A stretch of DNA of 64,000 nt from Sophora flavescens (GCA_030762895.1 JAUPTC010000152.1:1-64000), one strand, 5' to 3'. Shown: positions 10,833 through 22,725, numbered from the stretch's first letter. Notes: generated from the letters alone by a model not told the origin. Numbers and translations are program-made.

Positions 10833-11884
10833 GTACTCTCTGTTTCTTGGATGGTTACTCCGGCTATAACCAGATTGTGGTGGATCCTCAAGACCAAGAG
10901 AAGACGGCTTTCACTTGTCCGTATGGAGTCTTTGCCTACAGGAGGATGCCCTTTGGATTGTGCAACGCCCCCGCTACTTTCCAAAGGTGCATGCTCTCTA
11001 TTTTCTCGGACATGGTGGAGAGATGCATTGAGGTGTTCATGGATGACTTCTCGGTCTTTGGGACCTCCTATGACAACTGTTTGAAGAACTTGACCTTGGT
11101 GCTTAAAAGGTGCCAAGATACTAACCTTGTGCTCAACTGGGAGAAATGCCACTTCATGGTCAAGGAAGGTATAGTCTTAGGGCACAAAGTCTCCCAACGG
11201 GGGATTGAGGTTGATAGGGCGAAGATTGAGTTGATTGAGAAGCTGCCCCCACCAACCAATGTGAAGGGGGTGAGGAGTTTTTTGGGGCATGCCGGGTTCT
11301 ACCGGAGATTCATCAAAGACTTCTCCAAAATCGCAAGGCCGCTTTGCGACCTTCTTGTGAAGGATGTATCCTTTGATTTTAATGATTCTTGTTTAAATGC
11401 CTTCACCGTTTTGAAAAATATGCTTGTCACCGCACCCATAATCACTGCACCTAATTGGAATTTGCCATTTGAAATCATGTGTGATGCTAGTGATTATGCG
11501 GTGGGGGCTGTTTTGGGGCAGAGGGTGGAAAAATTAGCTCGTGTTATTTATTATGCAAGTAAGGTTTTGAATGAGGCACAAGCTAATTATTCCACCACTG
11601 AAAAAGAACTACTTGTTGTGGTGTTTGCTTTGGATAAGTTTAGATCCTACATCGTGGGGTCTAAGATTGTGGTTTTCACTGATCATGCGGCCATAAAACA
11701 CTTGATGACAAAACAAGAGGCCAAACCTAGATTAATTCGGTGGATTCTTCTTTTGCGGGAATTTGATCTCGAGATTAAGGACGAGGAAGGGATCGACAAT
11801 GGGGTGGCGGACCACTTATCTAGGTTGGTCAATCCCGAGCATCGAGGAGGAATTGTTAGACATCAAGGAAGAGTTTCCCGATGA
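10829..11884 (+). pseudogene. pol: Athila reverse transcriptase and RNase H, copy 2
   Basis: Nearly identical to copy 1 from DGYSGYNQ onward. It keeps the FMDD active site and the RNase H motifs CDAS, EKELL and FTDH. Here the frame runs on past the point where copy 1 breaks (EEGIDNGVADHLSRLVNP) and is lost slightly later, at about 11838, where an extra base precedes the integrase. The two copies thus have different disabling changes in this region. Confidence 0.9.
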
Positions 11885-13190
11885 AAAGCTGTTTGAAATT
11901 ATTGAAAATTCCCCTCATTGGTTCGCGGATATGGCCAACTTCAAGTCTTCATATGTGGTTACGCAAGGTTGGACTAATCAACATAGAAAGAAATTCTTCT
12001 CGGATTCAAAATATTATGTGTGGGAGGACCCCTATCTCTTCAAGCAGTGCTCGGATGGGATCCTCGGGAGGTGCATTCCCCATGACCAAATCGGAAACGT
12101 GTTGTGGAATTGTCATAGCTCGGATTACGGTGGGCACTATGGGGGAAAGAAGACTGCAGAAAAGATCCTCCAAAGTGGTTTCTTTTGGCCAACGCTCTTC
12201 AAGGATGCCTACACCTTTGTTGAAAACTGTGATCGTTGCCAAAGGGCTGGCAATATTTCTAAGCGGCATGAACTCCCCTTGAATTGCATGCTCGAAGTAG
12301 AGCTCTTTGATGTTTGGTGGATAGATTTCATGGGACCATTCCCACCCTCTTTCTCTTACCAATACATTTTGGTGGCTGTGGACTATGTGTCGAAGTGGGT
12401 GGAGGCAATCCCAACAACCACAGATGATGCGCGGGTAGTCATGAATTTCTTGAGGCGCAATGTCTTCTCTAGGTTTGGGGTTCCAAGAGTGTTGATCAGT
12501 GATGGGGGATCCCACTTTTGTAACAAGCAAATGCATAAGCTTCTCGAGAAGTATGGGGTCAAGCACAGAGTCTCTACTCCCTATCACCCCCAAACAAATG
12601 GGCAAGCAGAGGTATCCAACCGTGAGTTGAAGCGCATTCTCGAGAAAACTGTCAACTCCTCACGGAAGGACTGGTCAAGGAAATTGGATGATGCCCTATG
12701 GGCTTATAGGACCGCCTTCAAGACTCCAATTGGAAGGTCTCCCTACAATTTGGTGTTCGGAAAGGCATGCCACCTACCAGTGGAGTTGGAGGAGAAATCT
12801 TATTGGGCAATAAGGGAGCTCAACTTTGACTTGACAAAGGCCGGAGAGAAGAGGTTGTTGGACTTGAATGAGCTGTCTGAGATCCGCATGCAAGCTTATG
12901 AGAACGCGAGAATCTACAAGGAGCGGACGAAAGCATGGCATGACAAGCACATCTTGCCTAGGAGGTTCGAGCCCGGGCAATTGGTGCTTCTGTATAATTC
13001 AAGGTTGAGGCTCTTCCCTGGGAAGCTGAAATCAAGATGGTCGGGACCATACAAGATCCTACAAGTCTTCCCTCATGGGGCAGTGGAATTAGAAGGGACC
13101 TCTAGCAACTTCAAGGTGAACGGGCACAGGTTAAAGCATTATCATGGGGAGTCAATCCCAACTGGAAAGCAAGTGTTTCTTCTGAATTAA
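11763..13190 (+). pseudogene. pol: Athila integrase, copy 2
   Basis: An open frame of 475 codons parallel to copy 1 at 3154-4575. The Asp, Asp, Glu catalytic residues are kept. Private changes include Gly to Trp directly before the first catalytic Asp region (VWWIDF instead of VWGIDF) and His to Asn at the zinc-binding site (WNCHSS instead of WHCHSS), either of which could impair the enzyme. The first residues, before about 11840, are translated in a shifted frame. Confidence 0.9.
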
Positions 13191-14683
13191 CCCTCTGGGG
13201 TGACTTGAGTCAGGCTCGGGACGTTAAACAAGCGCTACTTGGGAGGCAACCCAAGCTAGGTACCCTCTCTTTTCCTCACTCTTGTTTTTGTTTTTGTTTT
13301 TTTTTTTTTTTTTAGTTTGTTTGGTTTTTGTTTGTCACTCTTGAATAATTTGAGAAGATCAAGAGTTGTTGTATGAATGTCGTGTCGGCAAGCTTGTTGG
13401 ATGTTAATTGAATTGAGCATGATTGATTGCATGAATTACTTGATCATTGATGATTTCCCTAGGTTCAAGTAATAGAAAAGTTGATCCCCACTAAAAATTG
13501 AAAATTGAACTACGAGATGTATTATGATTGCTTGATTTATGATAAGTTTGGGGTGAAGGGGTGCACACACTAGGAATCGTATCTCGGTCAAACAATTTGC
13601 AAAATGTCCAGGTGAGGAATTTGAGCCTCCAACTCTGTTTTTGAATGTGAGAATCACTTTGTTAAGTTGCACTTTCCCGAATTTGCTTGAATCTCTATAT
13701 GGTTTGCATGATTATGTGTTGCATCAAATGATTTAGGCAATTTTCTTTGAATTAACTACTTGGCCTGAAATGAACCATCCCTAATGCATGTTCCCTAGTT
13801 AGCCAAATTGAGCCCAATTGACCTATTGTTTCTTGATGACCCTACATTACGAGCCAAAATCTGAAAAACCATGTTAACCCAATCTTAGGATTAGGAGAGC
13901 ATGGAAATGAGCAAGAGAAAGGTTGTGAGAAACTAAGTTTGGGGTGGCTACAAGGTGTGTGTCATATTGGGATGAGAAAAAGAAAATAAAGGTTGACCCA
14001 AGGCAAAAAGAAAAAGAAAAGAAAAGAAGAAAACAAAAAAAAAAATTGCCAAAAGAAATGGGGCAAAACAAAAATAATATCAAGGAAAAGGTTGTAGTCA
14101 CCCGAGCCCAAATGAAAAATGGAAAGAAAGGAATTTGAGTGGAAAAATGTGTTTAATGCTCATGCTCTCTTAGTTCCTAGGGACTTAAACCTAAATATCC
14201 TTGATTATCCTACCCTCAGCCAGGCCCCATTACAACCTTTAAAAGACCTTTTGATGTTGCATGCATGTTTTCGTGGGAACTATGTTTGAGATGAAAATCA
14301 AATTCATGGGAAGTGCTCTTGATAAGTGAAATTGAGTGAAAAAGTTGAAAGCCTAGACAAACTTGAGCGAACGAGTGAAATACTAAATGCCCTTGTGAGG
14401 AAGGCAATTGTTTGAAATAGGTGATCTTCCTTTGTGTGTATCTTTGAGCCTCAACTTAGAGTAATGATGGCATGAATGATAATTTCTCAATTGTTTAAAG
14501 TAGATGAATGTGGGGACTACATTGATAAAAAAGGGAGGGGGGAATCAAAGAAGAAAAATTGTTTTGTAAGGTCGCATGAAATTTGTGCGAAATTGATTAG
14601 ATCTTTCAAGCTTGCCAAGTCTTGAGTCGTTTTTGAGTTTTAAGCTTGCTTGGGGACAAGCAAGGTTTAAGTTTGGGGTATTT
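13191..14683 (+). other. 3' non-coding region of Athila copy 2
   Basis: A near-exact counterpart of 4576-6073, with the conserved hairpin at 13238-13255, the repeated AAGTTTGGGGT motif and the polypurine tract at 14669-14683. Differences from copy 1 are mainly in the length of T or A runs and a few substitutions. No ORF is supported. Confidence 0.75.
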
Positions 14684-16160
14684 TGATAAGCCTCTGGCTT
14701 ATCTAGTTTTATGACTAGATGAACTAGGGTTTATATGCCAATTTATTCGAGTTCACTCTCGATTTCGCCCGAATTTGCCTTGTTTTGTTCCTAAGTTGGA
14801 CTTTGACTCGTTTTGCGTCTTATGTGTAGTTTTTAGGTTATTTTGGATAGAATTACGCTTGTGGTTTCTTGTGTTGTTTTCAGATCCATAAGTGAAGCTT
14901 TAAGAGTTAAGAAAAGTGAAGAATATGAGCCGACAGAGCCCATCACGGCTGGCCGTGATGACCATCACGGCCATGATCAAGCAGAGACGAATGGGCAAAA
15001 GTCAGAAGAAGTCACGGCCTAGCCATGATGTATATCACGGCCGTGACCTAAAACCCACACAAGTCAGAAGCTGTCACGGCCTAGCCGTGATGTCTATCAC
15101 GGCCGTGACAATCCAGGAGGCAAAAGTCAGAACCTTTCACGGCCTGGCCATGACACCCGTCCACAGGCGTGGATGAAACAGATGGTGGAGACAGAAGCTA
15201 TCACGGCCTAGCCGTGATGAGGCTCACGACCGTGATGTTCAAGATTTGAAAGCGCCCAACCCAGAATGCGTCACGGCCTGGCCGTGATGGCCATCACGGC
15301 CGTGACGCGTGGCCTCCCTATAAATAGAGCAGATCAGAACAGATTTGAGGAGTTTTTGGATCAGAATTTTTCAGAGACTTTTTGTAACCCTATTTCTGGG
15401 ATTTCTTCTTCTCTTCTTTTCTCTTAATTCATAGGCTTAGGATGGATTCCAATTGTACGTTCGTTGTTGTTACGGACATGAGGAACTAATCCTCTTGTCT
15501 AAGGGATCGATGAAGCCACCCATGGCGGCATAGTATTAATGTAATGTAATTCTCTCTCCTTTAATTCAATTATGATTTTCCAATTCTGTTTTCATTGTGT
15601 CGATTATATGCTAGCGTGATCGACTAGTTAAGCGTGTTGAGGCCTAGCGGCAATTCGCGTTTCAGAACTTGAATTGGGAACATCGGTCGAGTATTGCACG
15701 AGAGTGAATAGGAGATCGGTGCAACCTATAGGGAACAAGAATTAATAGAATTTGAGATTAGGGTTAAGAGACCTAGCAAGTAATTAACCCAAATCATCGA
15801 ATACGTCCTAATGAGCACGGAAGTGGATTTAGGAAAATTTAGGGGTCCCGGTTGACATTAAAATTGAACTTAGGGAGGAGAATATCATCACTTGGGTACA
15901 TTGCATGAGTGGGTAGGTGGATTCGAAACCTTGGATGCTTTTATTTCTGAAATTAATCACCCGTAGCTTTAATTGATTTGATTCTTGAATTTGCAATCTC
16001 AATCTCTTTCTATCAACCTCCTTCTATTGCTTAACTATCGTATCGGATTTCTTGACAATTTAGTCGAATTGGTAACCCAATCCTTGTGTTCGACCTCGGT
16101 AGAATACTACCGTGTTTTTATTACTTGCGACGACCCGGTACACTTGCCGGAGTCACAACA
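14684..16160 (+). repeat. Athila LTR B
   Basis: A 1477-bp LTR with the same ends as LTR A, a palindrome array at about 14941-15306 and TATA box TATAAATA at 15319-15326. Instead of a primer-binding site and gag, it is followed by only eight leader bases (16161-16168) and then by an inverted pol/gag segment. Confidence 0.95.
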
Positions 16161-16168
16161 AGTTTTTG

Positions 16169-18966
16169 ATGTTGTCCCTCCTCCCCCAAGAATGCATACC
16201 TCAAGTGATTTGGGAGTTGCTTCAACTCCGGTGTCTTTCTATCTTCCTCATTGCCTTCCTTGTTGAGTTTCTCCTTTGCATATTCATCCCTTGGGAGACT
16301 TGGTAAGGCTTCCATCTGTTTCAAACATTCAAGATAGTCCTCATCCCCCAAGGGTCTTCTTCCTCACTATCATCACCATGGGATTTTACCAACACTTGTG
16401 CAAGTGCAGAACCATGGGCTCCTCTAGTGGTCTCTTCCTTGACAATACCATCCACAAAATCCACCCGGTACACTTCCGAGCCTCTCCACGGGGTGCTTCA
16501 TTGCTTCAAAGACATTGAAGACTACATTCTCATCTTGCACGCGGAGGGTGAGCTTCCCTTGTTGCACATCAATCAAAGCACGCCCGGTGGCCAAGAAAGG
16601 CCTACCCAATATGAGAGGGATCTCGGCGTCTTCATCCATATCAAGCACCACAAAATCTGCCTAGGAAATATGAATTTGTCCACCTTTACTAGCAAGTCTT
16701 CAACAACCCCATAGGGGTATTTGATGGAAGCGATCGGCCAGTTGGAGTGACATCCGTGTATCCTTGGCTTCCTTAATTCCCAACTTCCTCATCATGGAGA
16801 GGGGCATCAAGTTGATGCTTGCCCCTAGATCACATAATGCCTTCCCTATATTCATCTCCCCAATAGTACGGTATCGAAAAGGAACAGGGATCCTTCAACT
16901 TTGGAGGGAGTTTTCTCGAAGAATGGCACTACACTCCTCGGTCAAAGCAACCGTCTCCTCATCCACAATTCTCCGCTTCTTGGTGAGAAGCTCCTTCATA
17001 AACCTAGGGCATACGATGGCATTTGTTCCAGGGCTTCCGCAAATGGGATGTTAATTTGAAGCTTGCGGAAGACATCAAGGAATCTGTTGAACTGTTTATC
17101 TTGTTGAGGCTTCTTCAATCTTTCAGGATATGGTACCTTCATGTAGGGCCGGGAGGTCCTTGGGCTCTACCCACTTCTTTCTACGGAACTCTTCATCTAC
17201 AAGCTTTAACCTCCCTCCTTGCTCCAGGTGCCTTACCTCTTTCTAACTCCTCTTCTTTCTCGGGTTGTTCTTCCTCAACATGTGGATGGTTCGAGACCTC
17301 AACTTCAGGAGAACTAGGTGCGCCCCTGTTAGATTCCAGCACTCTACCGCTTCTAGTGGTCACGGCATTGCTTGGCTCTTAGGGTTGTTCTCGGTGTCAC
17401 ACGGGAGAGTGCCCGGAAGACGCTCATTCATTTGCTTCATGAGCTGTGCTATTTGTGTCTCAAGATTCTGAATTGCTGAACCTGTATGAGTCGCCAACTT
17501 GTCAATGGCGGGTGTTCGTGTTAATTGACAATTTCTCCACTGCTGTACTCATCTTTTCAACAGCCAGCTCCCACGGTTGTCTTCCACTATCTGTTGTTTG
17601 CACTTGACTAGTCCCTGGAGTACCCTGCTGAGTATTGCGCTGCTGAATCCCTATGTGTGGCCTCAGACCCTGTTGAGGTTGCTGCCCAGCTAGACCACCA
17701 CTAGCATTACTCCATGCGAAACCCGGATGGTCTCTCCTCATGTACCCCCTATTCTGATTCTGATTGTAGTCATTTTGTCTGGTCCTCTGATAGTTATTCT
17801 GGGGCACAGTGTCATAAAAGTTGTGGCATGAGTCCACATGTTCCTGAGGGAAATTCAGCGGGCAAAATTGAGTGTCATGATCCCCATTGCAGTTGCCACA
17901 ACCCGGAGGCATCCCCTCATGTATCACATTAACCCTCTTGTTCCCAGACAAAGCTTCAATCTGCATCTTCAACAATCTGTTTTGCTCAAGAATGGCCTCC
18001 ATTGTCCCCAGAACTGATTCCATTTGAGGTTTCCCTTCCACGGTTGTAATCATTATATGACATTTTTTCCAATAATGCCCATCCATCCTCAGCTGATAAA
18101 TATGAGAAAGAACCGCCAGCTGCGGCATCACAGTTCATCTGATAGCGTCCCCTTAACCCGTTAAAGAAATGTTGAACTTTAGAGACGGGGTCAAAGAACG
18201 CTGAAGGGCATCTTCTCAATAAACCATTGTATCTCTCCCACGCTTCATTGTAAGTTTCATCCTCCGTCTGCCTGAAAGATGTAACGGCTATTCTTGCTTG
18301 TGCCGCCTTCTGAGGAGGAAAGTACTTGGTTAGGAACTTCGTGCCATCTGCTCCCAAGTTCGATCTTTGTTCCTATCCAACTGTCAACCCAATCGCGAGC
18401 GACATCCCTAAGAGAGAGAGGGGAAAAGTCGCAAGCGAAACTCATCTGTGAGACTCCTCTTGTCTTCGGAAGTCACGAGGCTTCAAGGAAGCGAGTGATG
18501 TGTCTATGCGGATCTTGTTTGCCACTTTGCCATCAAATTGATTCTCGCGGATGCAGGGCTGTGACACACCCTTCCACTCTGAAGGAGTCAGTATTCAAGT
18601 TGCCCCTCACAATAGAAGAAGCACAATCCTCCAAGTTTGGTAGATCGTACTCGAAGAGAGAGGCTTGTAACGAGGGGGAGGAGGAGGAGGATTTTCTTGA
18701 CCATGCCCTCTATTTTAATTCCTTCAATTCTTTTCCGTTCCCTGGCTTCTTTCCTTAACTGCCGCTCGATCCTGGTGATCTCGGAATCAAATAGCAAGTC
18801 CTCTTGTAGGAGGGTACCTCGCATACAAAAACAGGCAAAGACCAAGTGGAATCAAAGAAGCAGAGAAAAAAAAATAATAACAATTAAATAAAAGAAAATA
18901 AAACTAAAAGTCAGCTTAACCAAATAGCCGAATTTTCCTAAAAATTAGGAAAATTGGTTGTGCCAA
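16169..18966 (-). pseudogene. gag: Inverted, truncated Athila gag-protease segment (copy 3)
   Basis: Read on the minus strand this is gag followed by protease. The gag ATG is at 18824 (MRGTLLQEDLLFDSEITR), the capsid block and zinc knuckle lie near 17900-18400, and the retropepsin region is near 16700-16830. It ends at the point matching base 1753 of copy 1, in the linker between protease and RT. RT, RNase H and integrase are absent. It shares the frameshift before the protease with copies 1 and 2 and has further breaks near 17530, 18350 and 18420. It abuts LTR B at 16168/16169. Confidence 0.9.
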
Positions 18967-18984
18967 TCCCCGGCAACGGCGCCA
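18967..18984 (-). promoter_or_regulatory. Primer-binding site of copy 3 (inverted)
   Basis: TCCCCGGCAACGGCGCCA is the reverse complement of the tRNA-Asp type site and is intact. It lies six bases from LTR C. Confidence 0.88.
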
Positions 18985-18990
18985 AAAACT

Positions 18991-20396
18991 TGTTGTGACT
19001 CCGGCAAGTGTACCGGGTCGTCGCAAGTAATAAAAACACGGTAGTATTCTACCGAGGTCGAACACAAGGATTGGGTTACCAATTCGACTAAATTGTCAAG
19101 AAATCCGATACGATAGTTAAGCAATAGAAGGAGGTTGATAGAAAGAGATTGAGATTGCAAATTCAAGAATCAAATCAATTAAAGCTACGGGTGATTAATT
19201 TCAGAAATAAAAGCATCCAAGGTTTGAATCCACCTACCCACTCATGCAAAGTACCCAAGTGATGATATTCTCCTCCCTAAGTTCAATTTTAATGTCAACA
19301 GGGACCCCTAAATTTTCCTAAATCCACTTAGTGCTCATTAGGACGTATTCGATGATTTGGGTTAATTACTTGCTAGGTCTCTTAACCCTAATCTCAAATT
19401 CTATTAATTCTTGTTCCCTATAGGTTGCACCGATCTCCTATTCACTCTCGTGCAATACTCGACCGATGTTCCCAATTCCAAGTTCTGAAACGCGAATCGC
19501 CGCTAGGCCTCAACACGCTTAACTAGTCGATCACGCTAGCATATAATCGACACAATGAAAACAGAATTGGAAAATCATAATTGAATTAAAGGAGAGAGAA
19601 TTACATTACATTAATACTATGCCGCCATGGGTGGCTTCATCGAGCCCTTAGACAAGAGGATTAGTTCCTCATGTCAGTAACAACAACGAACGTACAATTG
19701 TAATCCATCCTAAGACTATGAATTAATAGAAAAGAAGAGAAGAAGAAATCCCAGAAATAGGGTTACAAAAAGTCTCACGAAAAATTCTGATCCAAAAACT
19801 CCTCAAATCTGTTCGATCTGCTCTATTTATAGGGAGGCCACGCGTCACGGCCGTGATGGCCATCACGGCCAGGCCGTGACGCATTCAGGTTGGGCGCGCT
19901 TTCAAATCTTGAACATCACGGTCGTGAGCCTCATCACGGCTAGGCCGTGATAGGCCGTGACGGGTGTCCGCCGGTCGTAAGTTCGACTTTCCCTGATAAC
20001 ATGCGTGACAGACTTCTGACTTGTGTGGGTTTTAGGTCACGGTAGTGATATACATCACGGCTGGGCGTGACGACTCCGACTTTTGCCCCTACGCTCTGCT
20101 TGATCATGGCCGTGATGGTCATCACGGCCAGGCCGTGATGGGCTCTGTCGGCTCATATTCTTCACTTTTCTTAACTCTTAAAGCTTCACTTATGGATCTG
20201 AAAACAACACAAGCAACCACAAGCGTAATTCTATCCAAAATAACCTAAAAACTACGAGAAGACGCAAAACGAGTCAAAGTCCAACTTAGGAACAAAACAA
20301 GGCAAATTCGGGCGAAATCGAGAGTGAACTCGAATAAATTGGCATATAAACCCTAGTTCATCTAGTCATAAAACTAGATAAGCCAGAGGCTTATCA
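18991..20396 (-). repeat. Athila LTR C (inverted)
   Basis: Runs from TGTTGTGAC to GGCTTATCA, the reverse complement of LTRs A and B. At 1406 bp it is about 70 bp shorter; the difference falls in the palindrome array (about 19930-20050), where part is lost and unfamiliar bases are present. The TATA box is at 19824-19831 on the minus strand. It directly borders chromovirus integrase sequence at 20397. Confidence 0.93.
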
Positions 20397-21202
20397 GTGG
20401 CCAGGCATGAAAAAGCAAGTAGCAGAGTACGTTGCATCTTGTCTGACATGTCAAAAAGCAAAGGTGGAACATCAAAGGCGGGGAGGTATGCTTACATCAC
20501 TAGATATACCAGAATGGAAGTGGGACATCATATCAATGGATTTTGTGGTAAGTTTACCATGAACTTCTAAAGGTTTTGATTCAATTTGGGTAATTGTTGT
20601 GAGGCTAACGAAATCGACACATTTCTTACTGTTAAGATCAATTATACAGTAGAGAAATTGACGAATATTTATGTCAAGGAAGTAATCAGATTACATGGAA
20701 TACCATAGAGTATTGTGTCAGATAGAGATCCGAAGTTTACTTCACGTTTTTGGGGAAGTTTACATCAAGCTTTAGGAACTAAGTTAAGGTTAAGTTCAGC
20801 TTATCATCCTCAAACTGATGGACAAACAGAAAGAACGATTCAATCATTAGAAGATTTGATGAGAGCATGTGTTTTAGATTATCGAGGGAGTTGGGATGAC
20901 TTGTTACCGCTGATTGAATTCACCTATAACAATAGTTTTCATTCGAGTATAGGGATGGCACCCTATGAGGCTTTGTATGGAAGGAAATGTCAACACACTG
21001 TGTGTTGGTACAAAGATGGGAAAAACATGAATTTAGGTCCTGAAATCGTGCAGCATACGACAGAAAAAGTAAAACAAATCCGTGAAAAGATGAAAACGGC
21101 ACAAAGTAGACATAAGAGTTATTCAGATCAAAGGAGACGACCTCTCGAGTTTGAAGAAGGTGAACATGTATTTCTGAGAGTCACACCAACGACTGGGGTA
21201 GG
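20397..21202 (+). pseudogene. pol: Chromovirus (Tekay/Del-like) integrase, 5' part
   Basis: Starts in the integrase zinc-binding region (WPGMKKQVAEYVASCLTCQK) and runs through the catalytic core: SMDFV, MSDRDPKFTSRFW and YHPQTDGQTERTIQ are visible. The text through LGPEIVQHTTEKVKQIREKM to FLRVTPTTGVG follows. An in-frame TGA at 20560-20562 stands where CGA is expected, and there is a frameshift near 20600. The upstream part would lie beyond the Athila array, before the window. It is interrupted at 21202 by the element at 21203-26876 and resumes at 26882. Confidence 0.9.
21198..21202. repeat. Target-site duplication GTAGG, left copy
   Basis: GTAGG immediately before LTR D; the same five bases follow LTR E at 26877-26881. 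Five-base duplications are normal for Ty3/gypsy insertions. Confidence 0.9.
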
Positions 21203-22719
21203 TGATAAGCCTCTGGCTTATCTAGTTTTATGACTAGATGAACTAGGGTTTATGTGCCAATTAGTCGAGTTCACTCTCGTTTTCGCCCAAATTTTGCCTT
21301 GTTTTGTTCCTAAGTTGGACTTTGACTCGTTTTGCGTCTTTTGTGTAGTTTTTAGCTTATTTTGGATAGAATTATGCTTTTGGTTGCTTTTTGTGTTTTC
21401 AGGTCAATAAGTGTAGCTCCGGGAGTCAAGGAAATTCAAGAAGCAGTGGAAAAAGCACTTCTGGAGATGCTCGCCTCGCGAGTGGATGCTTGCCTCGCGA
21501 ATCATGAAGACCTGGAAGTTAGAGACCATCACGGCCTAGCCGTGATGAAGGTCACAACCTAGAATTGAAGACTCGCCCCGCGAGTGGATGCTCGCCTCGC
21601 GAATCATGAAGACCCTGGAAGACAGAGACCATCACGGCCTAGCCGTGATGAATATCACGGCTGTGACAGATTAGGGTTTGGAGACTCGCCTCGCCAATCA
21701 CAATTCGCCACGCGATCATTCAAACTCAGGATGGAGCCAAAACTGCAATTTGCCTCGCGAATAGACGCTCGCCCCGCGAGATCCAAGATTTGAAGCGCGC
21801 CAATACTAAAATTCGCCTCGCGAAGGGGTGCTCGCCCCGCGAGCGAACAAGATTTAGAATCCTTATTTAAAGGTTGTTTCAGATCAGAAGAGAGAGGTTT
21901 TTCCGGAGGTTTTCCACTTAGGTTAGAGCAGTAGTTACGAATCCTTGTTTCTCTTTGGAGCTGCGTCTCCCTTTTTCTCTTTTGTGTTATTTTACGATGG
22001 TGATTATGTCCGAGTGTTTGTCTATGAGCATGAGGAACTAATCCCTTCGTCCGATGGATCAATGAAGCCGCCCATGGCAGTGTAGATTCGATGTGATGTA
22101 TGTTTTCCTTTCCTTCTTTTAATTAATGTTTTCCAATTCTGTTTTGATTGTGTTGATCATATGTTTTGCGTGATTAACTAGTTAACGTGTTTGAGGCCGA
22201 ACGGCGATTCACGTTTTAGAACTTGAATTGGAATCACTAATCGAATAATGAGCACGACCGTGGAATTAGGAGATTAGTGCAACCATTTAGGGAACAAGAA
22301 TTAACAGAATTCGGGATTAGGATTATGAGACCGAACAAGTAATTAATCCAATCTTCGAATACGTCCTAATGAGCACGACAGTGGATTTAGGAGAATTTAG
22401 GGGTCCCAGTTGACATTGTAATTGAACTTAGGGAGGAATTCATCGTCACTTGTGTTTGCATGATAGGGTAGGTGGATTTGTGACCTTGGACATTTTAATT
22501 TCAGATTTTTAGTTAATTAGTTTATTAGATTCGTTAATTGAATATTTGATATTAATCTCTCTCTCTCAACCACCTTCTTCCGTAACTTGACCAACGTATC
22601 GGATTTCCCGCGGATTAGACGAATTGGTAGCCCAATCCCTGAGTTCGACCTCGGTAATTACTTACCGTGTTTCTTTTATTACTTGCGACGACCCGGTACA
22701 CTTGCCGGCGTCACCAACA
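21203..22719 (+). repeat. LTR D (5' LTR of nested element)
   Basis: A 1517-bp LTR starting with the same double hairpin as LTR A (TGATAAGCCTCTGGCTTATC) and ending CCAACA before AGTTTTTGG. The region about 21465-21845 is filled with palindromic modules, mostly of the type CTCGCCTCGCGAG plus a few of the TCACGGCC type. A TATA-like TATTTAA lies at 21864-21870. Confidence 0.93.
21465..21845. repeat. Palindrome modules in LTR D (CTCGCCTCGCGAG type)
   Basis: Pairs of near-palindromes such as CTCGCCTCGCGAG and CTCGCCCCGCGAG, separated by six-base spacers, alternate with two or three TCACGGCCTAGCCGTGA-type units. The layout matches the array in LTR A although the core sequence is different. LTR E has the same array at about 25630-26003, and the LTR at 32940-33925 has a third version (CTCGCGAGGCGAG). 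Confidence 0.7.
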
Positions 22720-22725
22720 AGTTTT

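Larger units (their letters stand above)
1..16160 (+). mobile_element. Tandem Athila-type Ty3/gypsy array sharing an LTR
   Basis: Two nearly identical internal regions, each followed by an LTR of about 1.47 kb, are arranged head to tail. The first runs from before the window to 6073 and the second from 7548 to 14683. Matching points are 8610 bp apart (LTR starts 6074 and 14684). The Athila assignment rests on the tRNA-Asp primer site, the CX2CX3HX4C gag knuckle, the RT text around FMDDFSVFG and the integrase text around GIDFMGPFPPS. No env-like ORF follows pol in either copy. All coding regions carry frameshifts, so neither copy is autonomous. A shared central LTR is usual for recombination between LTRs of adjacent elements or for tandem integration; assembly error is also possible. 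Confidence 0.9.

Noticed and set aside
14916..15176. An 86-codon ORF in LTR B
   Set aside because: It lies in the palindrome array, which reads open in several frames because of its composition; LTR A has a different reading.
21465..21845. A CRISPR-like array of short repeats
   Set aside because: Spacers are only 3-6 bases or are shared between LTRs, repeats are palindromic variants, and the context is a plant LTR.
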